Made by a program: the position numbers and the translations under genes. Positions 13,562-20,473 of a DNA stretch of 20,473 bases are shown piece after piece. A model generated the notes under the pieces. The model was given only the letters and a program-made list of their open reading frames with translations. It was not told the DNA's origin and did not search any database. Origin of the DNA: Verrucomicrobiia bacterium (lineage in GTDB: Bacteria > Verrucomicrobiota > Verrucomicrobiia > JABWAM01); assembly GCA_013360985.1 (NCBI GenBank), contig JABWAM010000012.1, forward strand, positions 1 through 20,473, in the 5' to 3' direction. How positions within the stretch are numbered: position 1 is the first letter of the stretch; each line of letters starts with the position of its first letter.

Positions 13562-14428
13562 ATGAGCGTCCTCGACCTCATCCGCCGCTGCGCCGAAGTC
13601 CCCTCCTTCAGCTCCTACGAAGAACGGCTTCATCCCGTCATTCTCGATTTTGCGAAAAAACTTCCCGGAGTCCGCTGCGCGAAGGTGGCCGCGCGCAATC
13701 TCGCGATCTGGACTCGCGCCGCGCCGGACGCGTTTCCGGTGGCGATCACCGCGCACCTCGACAAGATCAATCATCTCGGCCGCGATTCGACCGGGAAACT
13801 CCCGTTTCGTCGGAGCGACGACGAACTCATCGGCCAACTCGACGACGCCGTCGGCGTCGGACTCTGTCTCCGACTGCTGGAGCGCCTCTGCAAACGCTCC
13901 GAGATCGCGCTCTACGTCCTCCTCTCCGAGATGGAGGAGGGGCACGGCCTGAGCCGCACTCCGCGCCTCCTTCGCGCCGGCGGCAAAGGTCTTCACCACG
14001 GGATCGGCGCCGAACGGCTCTCCGCCTGGCTCAAGGCGCGCGCGGTCGTTCCGAAACTTCTCCTCACCTTCGATCCCACCCCGCTCTTCCGCGGCGAACG
14101 CGGGATCGCCGTCTACTCGGAGCACTGGCGTCTCAACGGGATTGCGCCCACGCCCGAACTCGTCGAGCGCACCGAACTCGCCGTCCGCATGCTCGAGGAA
14201 CTTCATCCCGCGCTCGTCCGCCGCAACAATGGCAACGACTACCTCGTCTACGGGCGCGAGTTCAACGCCGACGGCAAGAGCCACGTCCCCAGCCTTGCGA
14301 TCGAGCCCGCCATCTTCCCCTGCCACGCCATGCCGGAACGCGTCTTCATCCGCGACATCCTCGACGTCGAGCATCTCGCTTTCGCCTTTCTCACCCGTCT
14401 CGCCGGCATGCGCCGCTGGCTGGTGTGA
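13562..14428 (+). CDS. Short dizinc peptidase-like protein (M20/M28/M42 clan)
   Basis: Predicted 288 residues, shorter than the roughly 350 usual for M42 aminopeptidases. The ligand pattern of the clan is visible in order: ITAHLDKIN gives His65 and Asp67, GQLDDAVGVG gives Asp94/Asp95 as bridging candidates, LSEMEEGHG gives Glu125/Glu126 (general base and ligand), LTFDPTPL gives Asp171, and PCHAMPERV gives His255. It has no signal peptide. The ATG at 13562 was chosen because the open frame upstream of it shows no coding resemblance; there is no clear Shine-Dalgarno. It may be an aminopeptidase, a deacylase or an N-acyl-amino-acid hydrolase. It is the last plus-strand gene before the convergent minus operon, and its link to the glycan genes is unknown. 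Missing the usual extra lid domain would explain the short length. Confidence 0.72.
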   Translation: MSVLDLIRRCAEVPSFSSYEERLHPVILDFAKKLPGVRCAKVAARNLAIWTRAAPDAFPVAITAHLDKINHLGRDSTGKLPFRRSDDELIGQLDDAVGVGLCLRLLERLCKRSEIALYVLLSEMEEGHGLSRTPRLLRAGGKGLHHGIGAERLSAWLKARAVVPKLLLTFDPTPLFRGERGIAVYSEHWRLNGIAPTPELVERTELAVRMLEELHPALVRRNNGNDYLVYGREFNADGKSHVPSLAIEPAIFPCHAMPERVFIRDILDVEHLAFAFLTRLAGMRRWLV

Positions 14429-14468
14429 GGCTCTGACGGGTTCGTCGGGCGGTCTTCCCTGCCGGTCG

Positions 14469-14486
14469 GGCGGCGTTCCCGCCGCC
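14469..14486. terminator. Perfect hairpin between convergent genes
   Basis: GGCGGCG (14469-14475) pairs perfectly with CGCCGCC (14480-14486) around a TTCC tetraloop. It sits 40 bases after the peptidase-like stop and 5 bases after the lyase stop on the other strand. Its symmetric position suggests a shared, bidirectional terminator, though there is no long T-tract on either side. Confidence 0.5.
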
Positions 14487-14491
14487 GCGCC

Positions 14492-15886
14492 TCAGCGCCC
14501 GACCAGCCCGCGCTCCGTGAGGATTCGCCGAATCCTCGCGGCGTCTCCCTTTCCCTCCTTGCAGACCGCGTTGACGGAAGAATACCCGTGGCGATGCATC
14601 GCCCGCGTCAACTGCGGGATGATCGAGCGAGTGTGCGCGGCGTTTGCCGCGGCGCTCACCTCGAAACCCGCCACGCATCGGGTCGCGAACGCGCGCGTTG
14701 CCGTCCGCATGAGTTCCATCGCGTCGAGGAGGTTGAAGACCAGCGCGCTCTCCCACACGTTCAGGTCGAGCTCCCCGTGCGCCAGCGCCGCCTCGCCCAC
14801 CGCCTGCGCCCCCATCGCCTGGAAACACGCCTGGATGAGGAACTCGGGAATCACGGGGTTCACCTTCCCCGGCATGATCGAAGAGCCCGGCTGGACGGCC
14901 GGCAACCGGATTTCGCCCAGTCCCCCTTCGGGGCCCGACGACAAAAGTCGGAAATCCTGCGCGATCTTCAACAGCCCCCGCGCCAGCAGACCGAGCTGGG
15001 CGCCCACCGCCGCGAGATCATCCGCGTTCTGCGCGGCGTCGAACCAATTCGCCGCCTTTCGCAGCTTCCGAAACCCCGTCGCTTTCCGCAGCGCGGGAAC
15101 GATCGCGCGCCGATAGGCCGCCGGCGCATCCTCCGTCCGCCCCACGATCGTTCCGCCGAGGTTGACGGCATGAAGCTGGTCCACCGCGTTTCCGAGGCGA
15201 CGGGTCGCGCGGCGGACGAAACTCTCGTAACCCCCGAGCAGATCGTCCCAGCCCACCTCCACGGCGTCCTGCAGGCAGGTCCGCGCGAGCCGCCGTTCCC
15301 CCCGCAGCGCGCGGCGTCGCACGCGAAAGGTTTCCGCCAGTGCGGCCAACTCGTCTTCGAGGCGCGGCCAGGCGCGCAGCAAGGCGAGATGGCAGGCCGT
15401 GGGATAAACGTCGTTCGTGGATTGGTGAAGGTTGACGTGATCGTTCGGATGAATGAGGCGATATCGCCCGCGTCGTCCGCCCAACCATTCCTCGGCGAGA
15501 TTGGCGAGCGCCTCGTTCGCGTTCATGTTCGCGCTCGTTCCGCCTCCGCCGTGCAGCGCGTGCACGGGGAACTCGGAGAAAAATCCTCCGCGCTTTACCT
15601 GCCGCGCAGCGGCGCGGATCGCCGCCGCCCGCCGCCGCGAGAGGAATCCGCATCGGCGATTCGCCTCTGCGGCGGCCTCCTTGATCTCCATCAGCGCGCG
15701 AACCATCTCGGGATAAGCGCCGAGAGTCTTCTGGCCGTCGGCGGGAAAGTTGAGCGCGGCGCGGCGCGTCTGCGCGCCGTAAAGCGCCCGCGCGGGCACG
15801 GCGATCTCCCCGAGCAGATCGCTCTCGATTCGGGTGTTTCGTCGCTTCGGGGTCATTGCGAGAACCGCGCCTCGTCCGCTCCCCAT
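14492..15886 (-). CDS. aspA: Aspartate ammonia-lyase type member of the aspartase/fumarase superfamily
   Basis: Predicted 464 residues from the ATG at 15886, which has AGGGGA about 10 bases upstream; an ATG at 15856 (MTPKRRNTRIESDLLGE) is an alternative giving 454 residues. It carries the superfamily signature GSSIMPGKVNP (residues 334-344, with the catalytic Ser in the GSS loop). It also has GGGGTSANMNANEAL and HPNDHVNLHQSTNDVYPTA. STND, in place of the SSND common in fumarase C, and VIPE after the signature point to aspartase over fumarase, but FumC activity cannot be excluded. The reaction would be L-aspartate to fumarate plus ammonia in the cytoplasm. It starts 40 bases after the DUF4838 gene on the same strand, so it is probably the last gene of that operon, an unexpected partner for glycan genes. 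Confidence 0.88.
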   Translation of the reverse strand: MGSGRGAVLAMTPKRRNTRIESDLLGEIAVPARALYGAQTRRAALNFPADGQKTLGAYPEMVRALMEIKEAAAEANRRCGFLSRRRAAAIRAAARQVKRGGFFSEFPVHALHGGGGTSANMNANEALANLAEEWLGGRRGRYRLIHPNDHVNLHQSTNDVYPTACHLALLRAWPRLEDELAALAETFRVRRRALRGERRLARTCLQDAVEVGWDDLLGGYESFVRRATRRLGNAVDQLHAVNLGGTIVGRTEDAPAAYRRAIVPALRKATGFRKLRKAANWFDAAQNADDLAAVGAQLGLLARGLLKIAQDFRLLSSGPEGGLGEIRLPAVQPGSSIMPGKVNPVIPEFLIQACFQAMGAQAVGEAALAHGELDLNVWESALVFNLLDAMELMRTATRAFATRCVAGFEVSAAANAAHTRSIIPQLTRAMHRHGYSSVNAVCKEGKGDAARIRRILTERGLVGR

Positions 15887-15926
15887 CTTCCAACGATCCC
15901 CTTCCAGCTTCCAGCATCTTCCCTTC

Positions 15927-18251
15927 TCACATCTCGTAGGCCGGCTTTTTGCCGTCGGACGGGCCGTCGCTTCCTTTCCCTTCGTAGATCAGCACCGGCA
16001 TCATGATCCCGCCGGTCCCGATCTCGGCCAGCGATCCTGAAGCCACGCGCACGGCAAGGACGTTCTTTCCGCCGAACTTCAGGTGAGGTCCGATGTTCGC
16101 GAACGCCTGCGGTTTCACAAACCCCTTCTTCTCCCCGAGCGGCTGGCCGTTCAGCCAGACCTCCACGTTTTCGTCGAAGCCCCCGAACCAGAGATGAAGA
16201 TTCGCGCCCTTCGCGGATGCGGGGACTTCGAACGTCGTCCGATACCATGCGTCGCCATGGTGCCACGCCAACCCCTCGTCCGCCCAGCAGGTGGACATCG
16301 TGCCCATCGTTTTCCAGCCGGAATCGTCGAAATCCGCTTTCGTCCAGCCCGCCGTCGCGCCCGCGCCCTTTTCATCCGTGGAAAACTTCCAGGTTTCCGG
16401 GAGCCGCGCGACGATCTTTCCGCCTTCGGAGAGGATCTTCTGTCCGGCATCCACCACCTTGCCCACGAACACCATGTAATACTGGGTAAAGGCATAGCGC
16501 AGGTGCGCCCAGTGCGGCTCGGGCTGCGCGTCCATCATTTTGCAGTGTTCCCCGAGCGCGGCCTGGCGGGCGGCGGCCGTTGCGAAATCGCATGCCGCGA
16601 GGGCGTGCCAGATCTGGATGAAGAGTTCCGCGCTCCGGAGCCCCGCTTCGGCCATCGCCACCGCGCGTTGTTCGCGGGCGTTCGACGCCAGCTTCGCCGC
16701 GCGATCGAGATCGGCGCGCGACGCCGCCAGCAGCGGCGGCGTCCAGACCTTGTGCATCCCGTAGCTGCTGCCCGCGTGGGTTGGCGCGTTCGCGTAGGCG
16801 TCGTCGAGCCGCTTCCAGTAGTCCCGCATCGGCGCCGCCGCCGCTCCGTAGAACCCCGCGTAAAAACGTTCCATCTCGCGATCCACGTCGAGATGCGTAT
16901 TCCAGGAGATCCGCGCGCTCAGCCAAAGCGAGGGCGCGTGCGCCGACCAGGTATCGATCGTCTCGAAGATCCAGGCGAGCTGTTCGACGTTCGCCGCATT
17001 CACTTCCGCGAGCGTCCGCTTGTAAAAATCCACTTTACTGAACGGCATCAGCGTGTCCGCGAGGTTGTAGTTGTACATGTAAAAGCCGAGCTTCGGCCCC
17101 AGCTTCGCCCAACCCCGGATTTCCTCCTGGAGGAGGCGGTTCATCTCGCAGCAGGGATTGCCCGGTCCGTGGATCCGGCAGCGCCGAATCGGCGCGAGCA
17201 TCGGAAAGACGTTCGCGCTCACCGTCTCCGCCTTCTTCGGCGTCCGCGAGTATTCGCTGTAGATCAAGATCCCGAGGTCGCGGTCGGGGAACGCCTTCGC
17301 CGTCAACGCCGCCACCGCTGATGCGAACCCGAACACCCGGTCCGTGGTCACCGGCTTGCCGCTCGAAGGCTCCAGATACTCCGGCGTATCGAGCTTCGTG
17401 CACTCGGCGCACTCGCAAAGGCCGCCGCCGTCGTTCGGCCCCGCCGCGAAAACGAGCAGGTTCGTCTTCGCCATGTGCTTCATCAGCGTCTCCGCCGCAA
17501 GACGCACGACGTTTGGGTTGGTCGTGCAGAGTTGCTTGGTCGTCCGCTTCCCGCGCACGAGGCTCCCGTATTCAGGATGTTCCTTGAGCGTCTCTTTCGA
17601 AATGAGATTGCCGTAGGCATGCGACCAACTCCCCGATTCGTAGTTCGCGCCGTTCATCCGCCGCAGCCATGCCTTCGTCAGCGGCGCGCCGCGGCCGCCT
17701 CCCCCCTGGCCTCCTCCGCCTCCGTACCAGAACCGGCGATTGATCGAGTTGCTCGCTTCCGCCGCCTCCGTCCCGTCGGGGATCGCGATGGTGGGCCGCT
17801 TCGGGATCACCTCGCCGACGTCGCCCGGCGTATACCAGCCGCACCCGAGGCTTTCGAGAAAGCGGATCGCGCCCGTATAGACCCCCGCGGGCGATTCTCC
17901 CACCAGCAGCAGGGCGTCGCCCCGCGCCGCGTAGCGGAAGCCGTCTTTCGCCCGCGAGACCTTCTCGATCTTCAAGCCCATCCGATGCGCCAACGCCCCG
18001 AGGACGACACAGGGACCCGAGGGCGGCGCCGAAGCCTTTTCCACGGGGAGTTTCGCGCCGCTCATCGCCTCGAGGACCCGCGCGATTTCCGCGGCGGCCT
18101 CCTCCTCCTCCGTCGCCGCGCGCTCCGAGAGGACGATGCGCGCCCGCGCCTGGCCGTTCTCGACGAGGGTGAGGGCGCGCACGGGCATCGCGCAAGCGAT
18201 CAGCGCCCACGCCGTGAGCAGGGAGGAAAGGTGGAATCGGAGGGAGGTCAT
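15927..18251 (-). CDS. Secreted DUF4838 protein with C-terminal GH2-like sugar-binding domain
   Basis: Predicted 774 residues. A signal peptide (hydrophobic LLTAWALIACAMPVRA, cleavage at about residue 27) is followed by an alpha-glucuronidase N-terminal-like domain (about residues 28-150: VLEAMSGAKLPVE, GPCVVLGALA, LLVGESPAGVYTGAIRFLE). The DUF4838 core follows, with the hallmark NDGGGLCECAEC (a C-x-C-x2-C cluster at about residues 275-286). Residues about 625-755 form a jelly-roll domain like the sugar-binding domain of GH2 enzymes (FDDSGWKTMG, AWYRTTFEVP, VEVWLNGQPLGEKKGF). A Gly-rich insert lies at about residues 175-187. The start at 18251 has GGGGA about nine bases upstream; an in-frame ATG at 18278 is an alternative. 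A perfect LacI-type operator lies 45 bases upstream. Likely an extracytoplasmic glycoside hydrolase-like protein; activity is not established for the family as I know it. Confidence 0.9.
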   Translation of the reverse strand: MTSLRFHLSSLLTAWALIACAMPVRALTLVENGQARARIVLSERAATEEEEAAAEIARVLEAMSGAKLPVEKASAPPSGPCVVLGALAHRMGLKIEKVSRAKDGFRYAARGDALLLVGESPAGVYTGAIRFLESLGCGWYTPGDVGEVIPKRPTIAIPDGTEAAEASNSINRRFWYGGGGGQGGGGRGAPLTKAWLRRMNGANYESGSWSHAYGNLISKETLKEHPEYGSLVRGKRTTKQLCTTNPNVVRLAAETLMKHMAKTNLLVFAAGPNDGGGLCECAECTKLDTPEYLEPSSGKPVTTDRVFGFASAVAALTAKAFPDRDLGILIYSEYSRTPKKAETVSANVFPMLAPIRRCRIHGPGNPCCEMNRLLQEEIRGWAKLGPKLGFYMYNYNLADTLMPFSKVDFYKRTLAEVNAANVEQLAWIFETIDTWSAHAPSLWLSARISWNTHLDVDREMERFYAGFYGAAAAPMRDYWKRLDDAYANAPTHAGSSYGMHKVWTPPLLAASRADLDRAAKLASNAREQRAVAMAEAGLRSAELFIQIWHALAACDFATAAARQAALGEHCKMMDAQPEPHWAHLRYAFTQYYMVFVGKVVDAGQKILSEGGKIVARLPETWKFSTDEKGAGATAGWTKADFDDSGWKTMGTMSTCWADEGLAWHHGDAWYRTTFEVPASAKGANLHLWFGGFDENVEVWLNGQPLGEKKGFVKPQAFANIGPHLKFGGKNVLAVRVASGSLAEIGTGGIMMPVLIYEGKGSDGPSDGKKPAYEM

Positions 18252-18295
18252 GCGCCGAGAGTCCCCGCGGCGACGCATCGAGGCAAGCCTGAAAT

Positions 18296-18309
18296 TCACA
18301 ACGTTGTGA
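18296..18309. promoter_or_regulatory. LacI-family operator 3 (perfect palindrome TCACAACGTTGTGA)
   Basis: This perfect 14-bp palindrome lies 45 bases before the DUF4838 start codon on the minus strand. It covers the last four sense codons and the stop of the upstream PHP-like gene (codons GTC ACA ACG TTG TGA). The DUF4838 and lyase genes could therefore be controlled separately from the PHP-like gene, or the site could act as an internal roadblock. Confidence 0.75.
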
Positions 18310-20230
18310 CGGCTTCCGCGCGGAGATCTTCGAACCAGATCGGGCTCGACCACGCGCGCTGCCCGTTGCGCTGCTCGACCCGCACGCGGTAATGGACGTT
18401 TTCTTCGATCGGCGCATCGTCCTCGAACGCCATCTCCGCGGCGAAGGCGGCCTCGGGAATCGCTCGATGCAGTTTCGCCTTGAAGGCGTAGTGGTAGACG
18501 ATGGGGTCCACCCGCGGCAGATCCTTTTCCTCGAGTCCGACGAAGTCCCGGATTCGCGCGAGCGCTTCGTCGCGGAACCAGCAGATGCGGCTTTGCGCCG
18601 CGAGCTCCGCCACGCGGCCGCGCACGGTCATCCCATTGAGCTTGAGCGAGAACTCCGCGTCCGGAGCGGCCTCGAACTCGAAGATCGTCGCTCCCTGCGA
18701 TCGCGCGTGGATCCAGTTCTGATGGCTCCGCATCCGGAAGGCGGCGGTCGCTCCGTTCAATTGGGGGACCCTCTGTCCCCGCGTGATCCAGCAGGGAGAC
18801 CAGCCGGTGAAACGTCCTCTCTCCAGGGACGCCGTGCCCTCCCAGTCCTGGTGAAGAAACGGCAGTTCGCCGAGGCGCGGCCCCCAACCGGTTTCGATCC
18901 GGAGCTTCCAGCGCGTCGGGGCGCTTCCGGAAGGCGTCCGCCAGATCCCCTGATGATTGTGCGTGGCGATCACTCGTCCGTTCCGGAGCAGCTCGATCCG
19001 ATCGATCTCGTCCTGGCCGCGCACCCGCGCCCGAAGGCGACGGACCCGCGCGCGCGGCAGGCGGCTTCCCATGGGCGCGCCATTGGCGGTGAACTCTAGC
19101 TCGATGCGGTCGCCGGTCACGCCGTACACGCGCCGCGCGCGAAAGGCCTCCCAAAGGGCTTCGCGCGTGAGGTCTTCCGCCGAGCAGGCCATCAGCCCTT
19201 CGCCCCAGGATCCAGGCATGTTCGACCAGTTGTCGGTTGAGGCGATCGCCCCGAGGTGAAGTCCGCGATCAAGCGCTGCCTGCCACGCGCCCGCGGCCGT
19301 TCCGGGCCCCATGTGCGAGTTTTGGCGGAGGCCGATGAGTTCCTCGTCGGTCTCCGAGCCTCCGTGCTTGGAAAAGATCTCCGCGAACGGACTGATCGTT
19401 TCATCGCAGAATTCCCAGCGCGGCGCGCGAATGCCCGCGTGATAGCCGATGTGATGCGGGATCGCGATCGCGTCTTCGCTCCGCAGTTTTGCGTAAAGTT
19501 CCGGTAGCGTCTCCACGCCGTGGATCGTTCCGCCGTCCCGCAGATGAACCACGTTATGGTCCCCCCAGGTCCCGTCTCCTTGCCACTCGTAACCGGGGAA
19601 AGCGACGAATCGTCCGGGCGCGTGCGCTCCGCGAATCGCTTCCTGGAACTCGGCCCATTCCCGCGCGAGGACCTCCGGCGCCTTGATCTGCTCCAAGAAA
19701 ATCCCGCGCCACGGCTGCGTCCGCCAGGCCGCCATTTCGGCGGGATGCCCCTCTTCCGCCGGAGGCGCCGATCCGACCCGATTCGCGCGGATCGGCGCTG
19801 GACTCATCCTCGGCGTGTAGTAAGCCCCCGCGTAGAAATCGAGGTGCGTCGCGGCGAAGGCAAGAACCTCCGACACCGGCGGGATCTGCACCTGACTCGT
19901 GTAGCAGTTGTGATGGGAATCTCCCCAGTAGATGCGGCGGGGCGGAGACGCCTCCGTCTTCAAGTCCGATCCCATGCCCGCCAAAGTGCGAATCGCCTCG
20001 GGAGAAGTCAAGCCGACCCGTTCATCCGCCGAGGGGAAGCGTGTGGCGCCCCGACGATTTCTTGACGAGTTTCCGTTGGCGGCCGCGGACGCAGCAGGGG
20101 GTCCGTGGGAGACAGGCAATCCGCGGCGCTTTCCGCCCTCGGTTCGCGAAGAGGTGCGAGGGATGAAGCCCGGAGGGTTCTTGGCCGAATTGCGGACATC
20201 GAACGCGGAAGCGAAAGGGTTCGGGGGCAT
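18296..20230 (-). CDS. PHP-domain-like (DUF3604-related) metal-dependent hydrolase
   Basis: Predicted 644 residues from the ATG at 20230, which has a strong AAGGAG Shine-Dalgarno four bases upstream. Residues 1-95 are Arg/Pro/Ser-rich with no known domain; a second possible start is Met86. From residue 100 the protein has RIYWGDSHHNCYTSQ, followed by conserved-looking metal-site regions: FVAFPGYEWQGDGTWGDHNVV, AIPHHIGYHAG, EIFSKHGGSE and GAIASTDNW. This order matches PHP phosphoesterase-type barrels of the DUF3604 group. The usual HxH of the first motif reads H-H-N here (His106-His107-Asn108). The C-terminal about 280 residues are beta-rich. There is no signal peptide. The downstream DUF4838 gene begins 44 bases after its stop, so both may be one operon. 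The substrate is unknown; in relatives it is linked to glycan use. Confidence 0.78.
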   Translation of the reverse strand: MPPNPFASAFDVRNSAKNPPGFIPRTSSRTEGGKRRGLPVSHGPPAASAAANGNSSRNRRGATRFPSADERVGLTSPEAIRTLAGMGSDLKTEASPPRRIYWGDSHHNCYTSQVQIPPVSEVLAFAATHLDFYAGAYYTPRMSPAPIRANRVGSAPPAEEGHPAEMAAWRTQPWRGIFLEQIKAPEVLAREWAEFQEAIRGAHAPGRFVAFPGYEWQGDGTWGDHNVVHLRDGGTIHGVETLPELYAKLRSEDAIAIPHHIGYHAGIRAPRWEFCDETISPFAEIFSKHGGSETDEELIGLRQNSHMGPGTAAGAWQAALDRGLHLGAIASTDNWSNMPGSWGEGLMACSAEDLTREALWEAFRARRVYGVTGDRIELEFTANGAPMGSRLPRARVRRLRARVRGQDEIDRIELLRNGRVIATHNHQGIWRTPSGSAPTRWKLRIETGWGPRLGELPFLHQDWEGTASLERGRFTGWSPCWITRGQRVPQLNGATAAFRMRSHQNWIHARSQGATIFEFEAAPDAEFSLKLNGMTVRGRVAELAAQSRICWFRDEALARIRDFVGLEEKDLPRVDPIVYHYAFKAKLHRAIPEAAFAAEMAFEDDAPIEENVHYRVRVEQRNGQRAWSSPIWFEDLRAEAVTTL

Positions 20231-20355
20231 GGCTCTCCTTCTCGTTTTGCGGCGGAACGGATCTCCGCGAGGGGAGAGCGGCCTTTCGGATGGAGATTTC
20301 CCCTTGGGCGTGAAAGATCCAGGTGAGCCCGCCGTCGAGCGCCGCGCGTCGGATT

Positions 20356-20422
20356 GAGCTTGTCCCAAATCCATGGATAAGCTCCATTTTCAGAGAGATC
20401 CTTTCATCATCATCCATCGAGG
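20356..20422 (+). repeat. Structured intergenic element, copy B (candidate RNA element)
   Basis: GAGCTTGTCC (20356-20365) pairs with GGATAAGCTC (20375-20384) around a 9-nt loop, with one wobble that is G-U in a plus-strand RNA. It is followed by CATTTTCAGAGAGATC, a pyrimidine-rich spacer and TCATCCATCGAGG (20410-20422). The same order of motifs occurs in copy A (5592-5659). It lies upstream of the minus-strand PHP-like gene and points, on the plus strand, towards whatever lies beyond the right edge. Confidence 0.5.
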
Positions 20423-20473
20423 ATCGGAGGGGTGGAGCGTGTCGAGATTCCAGACTCCCCACAGGAAGGGTGT

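Noticed and set aside
13357..13581. Minus-strand frame in the gap before the peptidase-like gene
   Set aside because: There is no motif or ribosome binding site, and the other frames across the same stretch are equally open.
16864..16871. An AACGTT core inside the DUF4838 gene
   Set aside because: The flanking bases do not form the TCAY...RTGA half-sites; it is ordinary coding sequence.
19548..19560. ACCACGTTATGGT, similar to the operators
   Set aside because: It lacks the AACGTT core, lies deep inside the PHP-like coding sequence and its half-sites do not match.
20022..20462. Minus-strand open frame through copy B, with MDDDERISLK as its start-like segment
   Set aside because: Translating copy A in the matching frame gives a similar first few residues but soon diverges and stops, and the copies differ by single-base gaps that shift the frame. 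Structure conservation explains the similarity better than a peptide.

Overview
This is a high-GC bacterial window. Its gene content is typical of the PVC superphylum, most likely Verrucomicrobiota, with Lentisphaerota or Kiritimatiellota as alternatives. The reasons are two FTLIELLVVIA pseudopilins with a late FADGHG motif, a large secreted repeat protein with a PEP-CTERM tail, a DUF4838 protein, a GH42-like secreted enzyme, a Gfo/Idh/MocA oxidoreductase and a LacI-type regulator, all in one locus. I see no rRNA, tRNA, CRISPR array, transposase or phage gene.

Layout. A left plus-strand block (3-5532) holds the end of a beta-rich protein, a pseudopilin (670), a helical-toroid protein (1592) that overlaps an amidohydrolase (3400) by four bases, and a LacI-family regulator (4441). 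A 326-bp gap follows, carrying a structured element (5592-5659), a second hairpin (5675-5710) and a promoter with an operator. Next come a 771-residue PEP-CTERM repeat protein (5859-8174) and a tight plus-strand trio: oxidoreductase (8356), secreted GH42-like protein (9494) and a second pseudopilin (12440). After 291 bp with no recognisable gene, a short dizinc-peptidase-like gene (13562-14428) converges on a three-gene minus-strand operon. That operon reads right to left: a PHP-like protein (20230), a DUF4838 protein (18251) and an aspartase-type lyase (15886). A perfect hairpin at 14469-14486 separates the convergent genes.

How it may work together. Three 14-bp palindromes of the form TCAYAACGTTRTGA (5804-5817, 8297-8310, 18296-18309) sit before the PEP-CTERM gene, the oxidoreductase operon and the DUF4838 gene. 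They look like operators of one LacI-family repressor, and the regulator at 4441 is the natural candidate. The locus reads as a sugar-responsive regulon that combines extracellular glycan-active proteins, surface proteins and cytoplasmic sugar or acid metabolism. The substrate cannot be read from the sequence.

The most unusual non-coding signal is a roughly 68-nt element present twice (5592-5659 and 20356-20422). Its stem has changed by compensating substitutions, and its wobble pairs all favour a plus-strand RNA.
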